NCBI RefSeq assembly: GCF_037126465.1 | Contig: NC_088206.1 | Coordinates: forward strand, 55,160,841-55,224,840 | DNA: 64,000 nucleotides | Direction: 5' to 3' | From: Ornithodoros turicata | Lineage: Eukaryota; Arthropoda; Arachnida; Ixodida; Argasidae | Shown: positions 9,217-21,510 of the stretch, one piece after another | Numbering within the stretch: the first letter of the stretch is position 1 | Layout: every line of letters begins with the position of its first letter | Notes under the pieces: generated by a model | Databases searched by the model: none | Told to the model about the DNA's origin: nothing | Seen by the model: only the letters and a program-made list of their open reading frames with translations | Made by a program: the position numbers and the translations under genes

Positions 9217-10059
9217 CATAAGAATGGATCGACGGTCACCACTAGCGGCGCGGTCAGCTTGCTCATTCCCCTCCACTTGATAGAAGTAACGTTTCATAGC
9301 CTGGAGTTGAAAAACGTAGCCCTTGGAAATATTTTCTGGTGGACGGAGATTGATTGACTGATTGGTAAAAGAAAAAAAAAATGGAGATGTTAGTCCCAAA
9401 CTACTCGGGACAGGCTACTCCAGGACGCGTTTTTAGGGCTCATTATATGTAAAACAAATGAAGTGAAAGGAGGAGGAGGACGGGGAATTATTCAGCTTTC
9501 GGAAGAAGTTGCGTTTAGACGAGCTCACAGTTTGTCCTGTAGGTGCCGCTGACAGGTTCTTCGGCTGTTCGGCCGAGTTCGGCGGTAGCTTGTTGGCATG
9601 GTACAAGTTGTTTAGACACTATACCTCCTCCAGGGGCGGTAATTACGGAGTGCCGTGTGCTAAAATATCAGTGCTCGTTAAATAATTATTAGGTGGGAAA
9701 AATCAGTCCACACATGAACCTCTGTGGTGTCGCTCATGATCGTAGCTATCTCGCGTCGTAAAACGATGTATTATCGCTAGCATAGTTACGGAACATAGAA
9801 GCGTGTTGAATTTTGGGCACGTGCTGTAATCTACACATTTTCTAAGCCTTTAGTGACACCGAAAAATGGGAAATCTGCACTTGGCTATCGACGCGTCGAC
9901 GTGGGATGCCATTCAGGATCCTGTCCTTTTTCAAATCATGTTCTTCGCACCCATCAGATTGTGCTCATGAGTACCATCAGTAGAAAAAAGAAAAAAAGTC
10001 TCTCGTGGGAGGAGCACCAGCTCTCTTCCTCCTCCTCGTCCTCTGCCCTCTCTGGCTTT
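9217..10059. other. Intergenic stretch with a LINE-tail fragment
   Basis: Near 9335-9415 there is a block (GGAGATTGATTGACTGATTG, an A-run, then TGGAGATGTTAGTCCC and CTACTCGGGACAGGCTACTC) resembling the blocks at 15622-15720 and 37410-37500. It reads like the antisense 3' end of a retroposon family. The rest shows no gene. Confidence 0.45.
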
Positions 10060-12236
10060 CATCGACGAAGGTCCCTCTTTTGACTGGCGCGGTCTTCCTG
10101 GACGTCAAGAAAGCGTACGACAGCGTTTTCCATAGTGCCATCATCGCGACACTGCAGGAAACTGGTATCGGAGGCGCTCCCCTTCTTTGGATCCAGGACT
10201 TCCTGAGCGACCGCTTCTTGTTTGTTCGGACCACTGAGGGGTACACTGACCCCCACCCTGTTAGCCGTGGCGTTCCTCAAGGAAGTGTGCTCAGCCCCCT
10301 GCTCTTCAATGTCATCATGGCCTCTCTTCCTGCACTGCTGCCCTACCACACGCGTCTCACGCTGTATGCCGACGACATCTGCTTATGGACATCTGCCGCT
10401 CGCCGCGACACCATTCAGCATCGACTGCAGGGAGGTTTAGATATTATCGTCGCGTATCTCGCCGACCGCGGTCTCTCCGTTTCATCCAGCAAGACTGTGG
10501 TCATGGTGTTCACTCGTCGATCATTCACGAGGTTCCCGCTCGTCATTGAAGGTTCACCACTGCCATTTGTCCCGTGCTGCAGGTACCTGGGCGTGGTACT
10601 CGACCGTGACCTTTCCTGGTCTCGCCACATTAAGACTCTCACCACCAAGATCAACAGCTACGTGGCGGTCCTTCGTTCCCTCGCTGGTTTCCGATGGCGC
10701 CCGTCCTTCTCTGACCTCCGCCGTGTCCACCAATTCCTCGTGCTGGGTTCTCTCCGGTATAGCCTTCCCATCTTGCATGGTATCAGCCGAAGCAGAAATC
10801 GAGATCTCCTCTTTAGCCAAGGCAGGAGCCTCCGCGTCTGCTTGGGAGTCCCTTCGACCACCGAGACATACTCTGTCCAAGCCGAGGCACGCGCACCGCC
10901 GATCAATGTCCTGCGGGACGGCGCAACCCTCCGGGTTCTCGCACGGTACCTTACTCGGCACCCTCTTCTCTACCGTCGCCACGTCGACGAAGACAGCCCG
11001 GCCTCTGACTTCGGTCGTGCTCTCGTCCGCCTCAGAGGATCCGTCCCTGCACAGTTCTCCCTGCCCTTGCACGCCCCGGCGATGTGGACACTTACAAGAC
11101 CCGAGGTCAGTGCCAGTATCCCCGGCCTCCAGAGGAAGAACGATGTGCCTGTGCCAGTAGCCCGCCGGCTCGCGCTCGAGCATCTCAGTTCGGCCTATCC
11201 GCAGAGCCGCGCCATCTATACTGATGGGTCGGTAGCGAATGAGTCATCAGCACAGCGGCCTTCTCCGTCTTGCAGGAAAACTGTGACCTCACCTTCCGTC
11301 TTCCCTACACAGTGTCCTCCACGGATGCGGAGCTGCTCGGACTGCTTGCCGCTCTGCGGCATGTCGCTGAATCTGTGTCTGATGCGTGGGTTGTCCTCAC
11401 AGACAGCAAGGCGTCTTCGGCACTCCTGTCAGCATACCACCCGAGCGTCGTGAGTGATCTGCGTACCATGGTACTTCAGGAGTAGGCCCACCTCTCCTCA
11501 GTCGGCCACCGTGTCTGCCTTCAGTGGGTACCCGGGCATACAGGGCTACACGGAAACACCTGTGCTGACGCGGCTGCGAGACGCGCCGTACAACGCCGGT
11601 GTCCCTACTGCCGCTCCCGGTGTCTGCGTGTCGCCTGCTAATACGGCGTCTCTGCGGTGACGGCACCCGCCAGTTTCTTGTACACGCTATTCGACCTCAT
11701 GCATTCCTGCAGTCCATCGACCCCTCACTGGAGTTTGTAATCGGCTGCCGCTGTACCCGCGAGGAGGAGTCTCTTCTACATAGTCTTCGGCTGAACATTG
11801 CCCTTACCCCTTCACTCCTGTTCAAAATGGGCCGCGTCCCATCTCCCACTTGCCCCTGCTGCGCCGTAGAAGACGATATCTCCCATCAGCTCCTCCACTG
11901 TCAGCGTCACCACCATCATCGGGCCGTGCTCTGGCAACACCTCTCAGAGCTTGGGTGCACGGACGGAGGGACAGACGTTTCTCTCGCAACACTCCTTGGC
12001 CCCGTGCAGCGACCTAGTCAGTGGAGTGTCACATAAGCGGTGCTCCGCTTTCTGCGTGATACGGGCCTCCTGGGCTCCCTGTGAGCCGAGTTTCTTTCTT
12101 TCTTTATTTATTTGTCTTTTTGTTATTTCTTTTCTCTCTCTTATTTATGTTTTTTTGTTTAGGGAATAGCAAGCCGGCGTGCTGCATGGCTGACCTTTCC
12201 CCTTTCTTTTTTCTTTTTCTTTTTTTCTGCCAATAA
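10060..12236 (+). mobile_element. 5'-truncated I-like LINE retrotransposon
   Basis: The sequence enters directly in the middle of a reverse-transcriptase domain and runs through an RNase H domain and a CCHC-type zinc knuckle to a T/C-rich 3' UTR with AATAAA near 12230. RT followed by RNase H and a C-terminal Zn knuckle is the architecture of the I superclade of non-LTR elements. The 5' truncation is typical of target-primed reverse transcription. The exact clade would need a tree. Confidence 0.8.
10083..12036 (+). pseudogene. LINE ORF2 remnant: reverse transcriptase, RNase H, zinc knuckle
   Basis: Reverse-transcriptase motifs in order: FLDVKKAYDS (first catalytic Asp), GVPQGSVLSPLLF, and YADDICLW (catalytic DD, about 10365-10376), followed by the thumb region. 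RNase H begins with IYTDGS near 11215 and continues with the TDAELLGL Glu and LTDSKAS Asp, then WVPGHTG. The C-terminus has CPCCAVEDDISHQLLHC. The first frame stays open to 11453, but the RNase H match leaves it near 11240-11270 by a frameshift. The continuing frame carries a TAG at 11483-11485, yet matches on both sides of it. The N-terminal endonuclease and early RT motifs are missing. It is therefore a dead copy. It is related to the LINE pieces at 32580-33518 and 35286-36085. Confidence 0.85.
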
Positions 12237-12658
12237 ATTCCCGCCCCCCTCTTTTGCAGTCCCTGCTTTTTCTCGACTTTGTCTGCGTTCGTGGACACGC
12301 TCGCTCTCTGGAAGTCACGAAATACCTCTTGTCAGGATGCTGTGTTGATCCACCGGATGCGACTTAATATAGAGAGTGTTGATAACGTCACCGTGAAGCT
12401 ACCGTACCTACCGGAACCAATGACAGCGTGCATGATTCAGAATCTTATCAGTTGATAGGGGGCGGCAGATATGGTACTTCGGAAGCCATGTTATCAATGG
12501 TATATAACACTCACTAGTATCGGTTTTATTTCTCACTTTAGTTATCGCTTGCGACAAGTGGAGTCCCTAAGCTGCTGCCAGTGCGGTGACTTGCAAAATC
12601 TGGAACACATCATTCCGGTTACCACCAACTTTTCGTAACTACACTTATTGCTTATAGT
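12237..12658. other. Intergenic, nothing recognised
   Basis: No domain, RNA or clear repeat is visible between the LINE 3' end and the foldback element at 12659. Confidence 0.5.
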
Positions 12659-12930
12659 CAGACGGCAAACCTAAAGCCGTTAGCGGAACGGCCGCTATTT
12701 CACCTGCAGTCCAGTCATCATTTCGAATGACATCGTTTTCTGCCCTGATTTGTTGAAAATGAGAGGCGTACACCTCTTTTGTGGCAATTATGCAATTCAT
12801 AATTGCCACAAATAAGGTGTACGCCCCCTGTTTTGAACAAATCGGGGCAGAAAACGATGTCAGTCGAAATGATGGTTGGATTGCGGGTGAAGTACGGCCG
12901 TTCCGCTAACGTCGTTAAGTTTGCCGTCTG
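12659..12930. mobile_element. Foldback MITE related to family B (272 bp)
   Basis: The two halves are complementary throughout. It opens CAGACGGCAAAC and closes GTTTGCCGTCTG. The inner blocks (CATCGTTTTCTGCCCTGATT, GAGGCGTACACCTC) are the same kind as those in family B at 2432, 26387 and 39295, but the outer about 55 bp of each arm are different. It therefore looks like a family-B core carried by different ends. Confidence 0.75.
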
Positions 12931-13397
12931 ACAGGGTATTAGCCTTTACATTAGGTAGGCTCAGTGTTGGGGTAACTCGTTACAAGTAACCCGTTACTGT
13001 AACTAAGCTACTTCTTTTTGGTAACTTTTAACTCAACTTGTTGCCTTCGAGCTACAGTAATTTCTTGAGGAACTCGTTCGTTCCTTAGGTAACCTTATCA
13101 AAATAACTTGGGAAGAGTTCCACGTTCCTTTTGTTCGATTCTCGTCTACAAACATCGCTCCCTAGTGAGACGACAGCCACGTGCACGGCGCGTCTGACTC
13201 CCTTCTTGTCACGTTATGAACGTTCAAATTATGCTTTGATCGTACATTAGGAGGCTGAGGTGACGCTCATCATAGAGATGATAAGTGTATTCATAATGAC
13301 AGAGGACACTGTCTCGCAGGATTAAAACTTGGCGCGCTTCTATACGACATGTGCGTAGAGGTCAACTCATGGAACCTAGACTTTCAATGCCTGCTTT
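12931..13397. other. Intergenic, nothing recognised
   Basis: Sequence rich in GTAACT/AGTTACC motifs near 12970-13110 (several partial copies of a GTAACTnGTTAC type block), which may be part of a repeat. No gene is supported. Confidence 0.4.
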
Positions 13398-14557
13398 GTG
13401 GTCCTGTTATTCAGGTTAATCAGGTTATTTGCAGACGACTGCGCACTGTATCGGCAAATTTCGTCGATAGACGATCATGAAAACTTACAATCTTCGTTAA
13501 ACCTGGTTTCGGATTGGTGCAACCTTTTGCAAATGAACATTCATTCAAGAATAAAAAGTGTTGTTATGAGTATAAGCAAAAAGCGTGTACGACTTACTCT
13601 CGACTATTACTAATGCTCTCATGAATCAGCTCTCCATTCACAAATATCTAGGAACAAATATCAAATTTTCACTGAGGATTTTAGTCGGGATTCTCACATC
13701 ACGTAAACAGTTAAAAAAGCTGGCATTCGATTCAACTGGCTACGTAGAGCTTTAAAATCTTTATACAAAATTAACCGCGTATAAATCATTAGCGCGTTCC
13801 ATCACATACTATGCCTCTGTAATCTGGTTTCCTGAAACATAGAGTAAAATTCAAACCCTATAGAAATGGTCCAGAGGATAGCAATCCGCTTTGTCTTTGG
13901 AAGGTTTCCCCGCTATGATTCTCCCACCGAATTGCTTCGTCTTGCTGGTGAAACGTCACTGTATACGAGAGAGTCAGAAACCACCGGCTAAAACTTATAT
14001 GACTCATAATTGATGGTTTCACCAATACAACATCTGAAGACTACAGTACATTTAACACAATAGGCAGCTCTCACACGAAACATAACAAAACACTTAAAAC
14101 AAAGAAAACATTTCCCTGAGTTTGTGGAGCAACTGAAAGGGACGACACGTACACGTAAAACTCAGTCACTTAAAACAATATTTTTCTAGAACTAATAGAA
14201 AATTTCAGGACATCCCAATGTTCCTTGCGCACGCGTTGCATCCTGGGAGATTACTGTCACGAGGAAGGAAGAGCAGTCCTTCACGTTTCGTTTTCGCTGA
14301 CCTTGACGCCTCGCGGACAATCGGCCGAGAGAGGAGAAACCGGAACAGTTTGGAGACCTTCCCCTCATTTCTGATAAGCAAGTTCCCATAGTTCAAAGCA
14401 ACGGGAAGTTCTCTGGGATTCTCTGAAGTCGGCTATTGTCTCATGCAAACACTCCGTTTTCCCGCTGGCTATGAACGCTTGGAATGATTTACCACAGGAA
14501 GCAGTGCAGAGTGACACCTTGTCAAGCTTCTTGCACTTCCTCAGGAACTGTGGCAAA
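13398..14557 (+). pseudogene. CR1/Jockey-like LINE remnant: C-terminal half of reverse transcriptase
   Basis: The frame from 13398 contains RLFADDCALYR (catalytic FADD box), then the expected spacing to LVSDWCNLLQMNI and a K-S-V-V-M-S segment. Further pieces in changing frames follow: a thumb-like VQRIAIRFVFGRFPRYDS near 13870-13925, and a C-terminal piece at 14420-14557 (FPLAMNAWNDLPQEAVQS, ending in a stop). Frameshifts and stops lie between them, and about 200 bp near 14205-14410 match no LINE sequence I know. The order matches the end of ORF2 in CR1/Jockey elements, so the whole is a 5'-truncated, old insertion on the plus strand. Confidence 0.7.
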
Positions 14558-14751
14558 TAATGTTAGATCTGGTTGGTACAATGAAATTGACGAATTCACC
14601 TTGTTTGATTCCATTAATACCTATGATTCCAGTGTGACTTCGTATGTATTGTGAATTTTCGTATTTTGCTATATTTGTATTTCTGTTCACTGCTCAAAAT
14701 TATAGCAGTTTTTCTGTGTTTGTATTATGTACTGCCCACGCCTTGACGCCA

Positions 14752-14978
14752 TAAAGTATAAGTAAGCATAAGTAACAACAAGTATTGAGTATAAACAAAG
14801 TAAATTATAGGTATAAGTAAGTATAAGTAACAACTAGTATTAAGCATAAACAAAGTAAATTAAGTATAAGTAAGTAAGCATAAGTAACAACAAGTATTAA
14901 GTATAAACAAAGTAAATTAAGTATAAGTAAGTAAGCATAAGCAACAACAAGTATTAAGTATAAACAAATAAATAAGTA
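14752..14978 (+). repeat. Tandem repeat, about 54-57 bp x 4, at the LINE 3' end
   Basis: Four consecutive units contain AAGTATAAGTAAG, TAACAACAAGTATTAAGTAT and AAACAAAGTAAATT. They follow the LINE-type 3' UTR containing GTACTGCCCACGCCTTG. The array probably grew from the simple-repeat tail of the element. Confidence 0.75.
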
Positions 14979-17900
14979 GCATCTTACATTCCGCGAGGAG
15001 ATTATTTTTGCACTTTAATGTAACCATCTGAAGAAAGCTGGTGACGTGTGGATGAATATGATAATGAAAAGAGAGATTGGTCCCTATAGGGGATCAGGGA
15101 CTCTCATACATGAAAAACAAACAGATAAGCAGAATAACGCTTATACAAGACTGCTACCGGGACATACACATCTTTAGTCGGTGTTCCACCCGGTTTATCA
15201 GATTTCGCACAAGGGCGTGCATTGTTCATACGTATACAGGTTTTTCTGCTCACCAAATTCGTAAAGACATTTTCCGCCCGAAAAGAGTGAAGAGAGGTCG
15301 TGTCATGCACACTTCACGAGGTAAAGGTTCCAGGCAGAATCCTCGAGGCACATGATGCTGGGGAACAGAATCGTCGCATCGATGAATAGCCAAGTAGCTC
15401 GCGCATTTTGAAACCTAAGGTTCATCAACGACAGAGTCGCTTGGAGAACGCGATGGAAAGCACCATATTTAAGCCTGCTAAGTCGAAGGCGGTGCCACAA
15501 CCTACTCTGTTAATCCCAGTAGAGGGAAGGCGAAGCTCAGGTTCCGACTAATAATAGCCGAGCCCCCCCCCCCTCGTGGGGGTCTAGATTCCTCATAAGC
15601 CGGATGTTCCGAGGGATAAATACGGACAACTCTCGGATTGGATTGGACTGGATTGTAAAGAAAAATAACGTAGAGATTGTGGTCCCACGGATGTGTATCC
15701 CGTTACCCCGGGACGCTTACAGTTGGCTGCACAACGACCACTATGGACTGATGAGGTTAATAATGGGGTGAAGGACTGCAAAAGGCGAAAGAGTGAGATA
15801 CCACATGCGTGACCGCAAAGTTGCACTTTCTTCGTGATGCCGCTATGCGTCAGAACTTGACGTCCGCTTAAGATGTCCCGTTAGCAGGCCAACACTCAGT
15901 AGTTCATGACTTATGGGAACAACTGTCTTTTTCTCGGCTGAATTACAAAGGGGTGAGATCGGGGCACACATCGACAAATAAGGGTCGGGAGCATCAATAC
16001 CCCTCCCACCCCCGCCTCACTTCCTAGCGGCCTGTCATCGTCCACTTCCAGTAGTATATTAGCTGTGCTACTTTGTAGCGCGCGAACATCACGTCGAACC
16101 AGGAGCGGGAGAGAATTAGAGCAGAAGTAACTGCATGATCGAAGATCCGATGTAGAAGCAGCACCGTATAATCTCTCACTGGCTATCGCTTATGGCTCTG
16201 TGTGTGGGGTCTTTATCAATAATATTTATGTCTCTAACGAATGGGTGTCGCTTTTGACCTTCTGTTTCATTCTCAGTGGTGTTCCCGCTTTGTCATACAC
16301 ACCCTTTCATTTTCCTAAACACTGTGCAGGCCTTGCGCCACATAATAATAGGGTCCCGTCCGTATTGAGATAAGCTTTCCCGTATCGACCGTCTGTGCAC
16401 TGTCCGATGTTTCATTTCTGGAATTCCGTTGAGTAGGTTCATAAAATGATTGTTTGAAGCTTGTTCTCCCTCATATTTTATTTCTTGTAATGAATAGCTC
16501 TCCGTCCCAGTGTATTTCCTATGGAACATATTTTATGCTTTTTCTCGGTAACCACGGCGCAGATTTTAACGCGGGTGGTTTTACTATAAAGAGGAAGACG
16601 AGATGAATCGGATACAGTTTATATGTTTCTGATGCATGTCGTATGTATTTCACGGCGACGTCACGAATGTGAACAAAGTACACAATTTTTCTCCTCCCTC
16701 TTTGAACAGGTTTTTATTAAACTTCTATAGCCATTTTGAAAAAAAACTTCCCATTTACTTTCTCTTGAAATATTTCAGGAATCGATAGACACCAAATTTA
16801 TATGTCTACTACCTTTCGTTTTTATAAAAAACATGAAACATGAGTACACATATACACCGACTGAAAGCCCAGTGAAACACGTCATTCTGTGTTGCCATCT
16901 GGTGACGCAAAAGGAAAACCGCGCGGACCGTATCCTTCCGCCGAGCAAGCGGTGCGCACGCGCAGCAATGCTGGCTCGTATGGGTGGCGTGGAGTCTGGA
17001 TGACATGCTGGTTCCCTGCATCCTCTTTTTGTCTCTCTCTTCTCATTACTTTCATGGCCCACTGACTTAGGTCATGGCCTTGGAGGCCAGTACAAAAGGT
17101 TGCTTAGCTGCTCGTAAAGGGATTATCCTCTGAGCCTGCATAATCGTTTTGAGACCGTGTTTGTGTTTGTCTGTTATCGTCCTCCACCTCGTCTCGGGTT
17201 TTCAAGTCATGACTGTAAAGAGAAAGCACACCGACATCAACAACCCTCTTCTTTTCTCTCTCTCTCTGAGCACGGTGCGCATATAGAAGAGTGAGACGAG
17301 TTTATTAGCTTCACGGTGAAACGTCAATTTGCCCGATTTTGCCGGTTCGAGTTTGTGCGGACTCAGTCAACTGTTTGAACTGTCTCATAAGGCTAACGAG
17401 AATCTCCCGTATTTACGGTTAGTGCAAGCCCTGCTTTACAGTCATTCTTTACAGTAACTTTCAACAGGACCGTGTTGTAATGTTCGTAATGCTGAAAAAA
17501 TGCTAGAAATTCTACCGTCGCCTCCCATAATAATAATTCGCCGTCTCCTTTTCTTTTCGCTAAGAGTGCACGCCTCAGTCAGTTCCAAACTTCTGAAGTT
17601 TTCAGGAGAACCTCGATATTCCCAGTTGCGAAATCCACGATCTCGAAATTCGAAAAATGTCCCTGGTTGTGTGGACGGAAAAAATGGTGCCGCAAGCACC
17701 TGCGCTGCCAAAAATACAGGGGCGTAGTTGCAGATAGCCGATGGAGCGCATTACAGCCGACTAAGTGTTACCATTCGCTCTCCTGATTTTAAATTCAATT
17801 CAATGGGTAACATAAAATCCATATAATTCGCTGCACTAGTTCGCTAGTGATATCGTCCTCTGGATGCTAGTATTTTTCTACAGTTGGCTGACACGGGTTT

Positions 17901-18313
17901 TGCATTTATTCATTGTTTCATGGCCCGTAGAACTCCGCTTCTGTTGAAGATACGGTTCATGCACATAGAAAGTATGAGAGAAAAACTGCAAAGTCTGTGT
18001 CTGACCTACAATAGAAAAATACCATACTCTTGTTTTTTTTTTTTTTTTTCTTACAAGCAAACCATACTCGAGATACGACATGCGATATAGGAGCACCACC
18101 CAGTGAGCGTCATACAAAGATTTGACTGATTTATTTGTCAAAAATGTTTATTGTCATCAATTATTACTTGAAAAAGCGTTGGAGACTAGGGATGAAAGAC
18201 ATGTAATGGCATGCTTAGTCACTATGTGTCAGAGGAGAAAAACCTATCAAGTTGCCGAACGGGCTAGGGTGAACAAAGCGGCCCATGGACCGCTTCCTGG
18301 ATGTGAAAAAGTG
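14979..18313. other. Long non-coding stretch with scattered repeat tails
   Basis: No coding region is supported. It contains a poly-C run near 15563-15574, a retroposon-tail block at 15622-15720, and TC-rich sequence near 17255-17272. Frames up to 95 codons occur on both strands but lack domains. It could be intron or intergenic DNA. Confidence 0.45.
15622..15720 (-). repeat. LINE/SINE tail family 3 (GGATTGGATTGGA ... GGTCCCAC)
   Basis: GGATTGGATTGGACTGGATT followed by AAAGAAAAAT and GAGATTGTGGTCCCAC. Similar arrangements occur at 37410-37500 and, with GGAGTTGGAGTTAGG, at 28840-28905. The order (short tandem repeat, A-rich, conserved block) suggests the antisense 3' end of a non-LTR element. 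Confidence 0.55.
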
Positions 18314-19165
18314 GGTTAGCATCAGGAATGTGTTTATGAGCAAGCGGATTACACAGAGGTAAATGTTCCTTAGGATAACGGCATTTACAACTGCAGCTTT
18401 CTTTGTTCCTCTCTTTCTTTCTTTTATTGATTTTTTATTATCTTTTTTTTTCCATCAATGTCCCCGGAAGAAATGTCCCTAGAAAAAATGTCTCCTGAGG
18501 AACATTCACTTTTAATACGCGTGGACTGGTTGACTTCGGACGTTAACTTTTTACTAGGACGGTCACGACGGTGTGAAGATTTGCATTTTTGGAACACCGA
18601 AGCGAGCAATATATCGTATCCTATTCCATTTCCGAATCAAATCTGGAATTCAGTGTTCGAATTCCGAATCGAATTGATGTTTCTTCTAATCCGAATATAT
18701 TTGAATAGTCCCGAAGCTGCACATGTAAGGTCGGCACATGGAGGTCATAAAAAGAGTAAGCGCTATATCAGCTATACACTGACACATACGTACCGTACAT
18801 GTTTATATTCCAACATATGCTGTATATGCATCCGATACGGTTATTCAACGAGTCGCTTAATTTATTCGTATTCAATTCCGTTTTAATATGACACTTCACA
18901 CATAACATTTCTTTGCCTATAGGGGGTCGCTTTGGGGACAAGGGTCAGCTTTGGTGCATTTATTTCGTTGTTTCTTGCACAAAAGCGGCCTGTACAGACA
19001 TGAGGCTCCCGAGACGCAACGCGTGACACCGCTAGACATATTGAAATACATTTTTTCCTGTCAATTTTGTTGCTTCCCTCCTGCATTTTATTTTCCTTTT
19101 TACACATCACCCTGCACGTCGATCCGCGCGCGCTTTTAAAAATAAAGAACTTGACATGCTCCTAT

Positions 19166-19240
19166 AGCCATTCCGAATGACATCTTCTCTCCTGATTTGT
19201 TGAAACTGGGCGCCGAACGCCTTGCTGTGACACTTTACAT
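19166..19240. repeat. Partial family-B-like MITE
   Basis: CCATTCCGAATGACATCTTC, CTGATTTGTTGAAA and GCCGAACGCCTT follow the same order as the left half of family B/foldback copies (compare 12720-12790). Only one half is present. Confidence 0.5.
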
Positions 19241-19607
19241 TTGTGTTAATTAGCAGAGAAAATGTTTTTCGGTGCTAGTGCCGCAAAGCAACTGTTGCTG
19301 TACCCGGTGTACAGGCGTGGACAGAGGACAGCAAGAAGGTGGGTGACAGGGTGTTGGTATGCGTCCAGGGCCGACTTCAGGGCGAAATGTGCCGACATTC
19401 GTCTGGAATGCCTGCGGGAAAACCCACTATAAAACATGAGACAGCACAGCCGGTACGGGGATTTTTTCCGGGAACATTTTTTCCGGTTCCCATCCGACAT
19501 CACTATTTACCACACAAACTCACGAAATTTCGATGTCTGTCCAAGTCATTTTAGCGAACGAGAGCCACATTTTTGGCGGCTTATAGGCTTAGCTTAGTCG
19601 TCCGGTT

Positions 19608-19705
19608 CCGGGACATTTGATCGAACGTCGTTTGGTCGAAAGCCGTTTGATCGAACGCGGAACATTTGGTCGAAAGCCATTTAATCGAACACCGTTTGAT
19701 CGAAA
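19608..19705. repeat. TTTGRTCGAA motif array
   Basis: Six copies of TTTGATCGAA, TTTGGTCGAA or TTTAATCGAA occur about every 15-20 bp, separated by short variable spacers. The array lies just inside the right arm of the element at 18314-19887, a position where transposase-binding repeats are usual. Confidence 0.7.
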
Positions 19706-19889
19706 CGGCAGCGGTCGTATCGATCGATCTTTTTATTGGTTCGCTTGGAGCGTCGACGAAACAAAAAAGAAGAAGAAAACAACAAAAGAAAGCTTCAGTT
19801 CCAAATGCTGTTATCCTAAGGAATATTTCTCTGTGTAAGTAATATCATTCTGAGTAATCCGCTTGCCTATAAACACATTCCTCATCCTA

Positions 19890-20963
19890 CACACTAAAAA
19901 ATTTCACACCTCTTTAGGTGTTAAAAGGGCGTATTGCACAATTTACACCCCACACTTAACTGTCTAACACCCATTTGAGTGTAAAGGGGGTGTATCCTGC
20001 TGTTTACGCCCTTCTGTCTGCTTTTTACACCCCTTCGTGAGAAGGTCATCAGGCCCATAAGGTGTAAAAGGCGGGTCAGCTGCACACAGCATTTCTGTAA
20101 TTTTAGCAGCGATGGGACTTATGCACCTTAACTTCTGTTCGTTCTGTGCTGTGAGGATAGTCCATGCACTCCAGTGTTTTTCAATGTGGCACTGAACATC
20201 ATGCACATTACTTAGAACTGCACATAATTAAATGATATGCTGCAAATGATGCCAGCCGACTTCTTACACAGGCCAACTACCAAGACCAGTAACTGTGGAT
20301 ATTTTATTTAGGGTCTCAGAGGTGAACATGGGCATGGCAGTAATGGACTGCACTTAATATGTACACAACCATGCAGGGAAAAAATTGACGAAACTCTTTC
20401 AATCTAATGCGGCCTTCGAATGACATCAGAATGGCAAAGCAAAAGCAGATTAAAAAGGGACAGTAGGGACCCCAGCGGGTATTCAGATTCCGGCTGAATA
20501 ACGTTCTCCTCCCGGCGTACATATACTGTATGTGCAAGGATACATCTGAAAATGAAATAGTTTTCGAGGAATTGAATTAAATCGAACACCCGAACCATAT
20601 CCCGTTTCGGTTTCCTACTCACCGTGACGTCACGAACAGTGAGTGCAAAACTACGGTAATTCGATGGAAGCGAAGTCTAAGTTTCATTCCTATGCGCAGC
20701 ATGAAACGCATCAAGGCAGGTGAATATATTCAGCAAAATGACCATTTGACAGAAAAATGACGTCACTACCGGTGTATGGTGCAGCCTACATTCAAGTCAC
20801 GGTCTCAATCTTTAAAATGCTGTAATAAATTTTCAAAAGCAAATACAGAGGTACAGCTTTCTAAGGGTGTAACTGCTTACACCCTACAGACTTTACACCC
20901 AAATGGGTGTGAGTTATCAAACACCATTTTTACACTGGAAAGGGTGTAAAAGAGTTTAGTGTG
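19890..20963. mobile_element. TIR element, family D, copy 1 (about 1.07 kb)
   Basis: Ends CACACTAAAAAATTTCACAC and the complement of CACACTAAACTCTTTTACAC, flanked by TA (19888-19889, 20964-20965). Repeated GGTGTAAAA-type motifs lie near both ends. The interior (frames up to 80 codons) has no recognisable transposase. It abuts the preceding foldback element directly. Confidence 0.7.
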
Positions 20964-21095
20964 TAATCCACTTTTTCCCATCCAGAAGGCGATCCAATTG
21001 CCTGGGTTGTTCACCGTATCCCGTTCAACAATTTGATAAGTTTTTCCTTTCTGACAGATAGTGACTAAACATCGCGCACATGCCTTTCACCCCTA

Positions 21096-21383
21096 CACTC
21101 TCAGAAAAAGGGTGGAGCAGTTACACCTTTTAGGAGGTAATAGTTGTCGCATATGTTGTGCCTAAAAGGTTGCAAAGTTCTACCTGCTACCTCACTCTCT
21201 GCCACGAATGATAGGGTTACTACTTCTGATTCGGTGAGCGAGGGGGACGTACGCCCTTTTGTGGCAATTTGGGTATATGATAACTGCTTTTACCACCCTT
21301 TTAAACCCTTTATGAGTCGCTATGTTGACCTAGGTGGTAACTATAGAAGTTAGCACCTTTTCACACCCTTTTTCCTGAGAGTG
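21096..21383. mobile_element. MITE family A, copy 3
   Basis: 288 bp with CACTCTCAGAAAAAGGGTGG at the left and the complementary end CACCCTTTTTCCTGAGAGTG. Very similar to the copy at 8145-8423 over the full length. TA precedes it and CA follows it. Confidence 0.8.
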
Positions 21384-21510
21384 CATGTCGCAAAGCAGTA
21401 CATAGGGTTGCCGCGTGGCCGCTATTTCATCGGCTCGGTCGTTTATTTGCGCGTTCTGCCGGTTGCCGTAAGCCTCATGCCGGTATTTGCAGCCGAAGGT
21501 CTCTCATATA

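Larger units (their letters stand above)
18314..19887. mobile_element. Long TIR/foldback element with internal motif arrays
   Basis: Left arm 18314-18430 (GGAATGTGTTTATGAGCAAG ... TTCCTTAGGATAACGGCATT) is the inverted copy of the right arm 19757-19887. Just inside each arm is a short motif array: AATGTCC-type at about 18455-18505 and TTTGATCGAA-type at about 19608-19705. The centre has no transposase. It contains a partial family-B-like piece (19166-19240) and a retroposon block (about 19330-19440). Confidence 0.65.

Noticed and set aside
10554..11183. 209-codon minus-strand and 204-codon plus-strand frames
   Set aside because: They are shadows of the reverse-transcriptase reading frame at 10083-11453.
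14752..14978. CRISPR-like repeat array
   Set aside because: Units are adjacent with no unique spacers. It is a minisatellite in a eukaryotic context.
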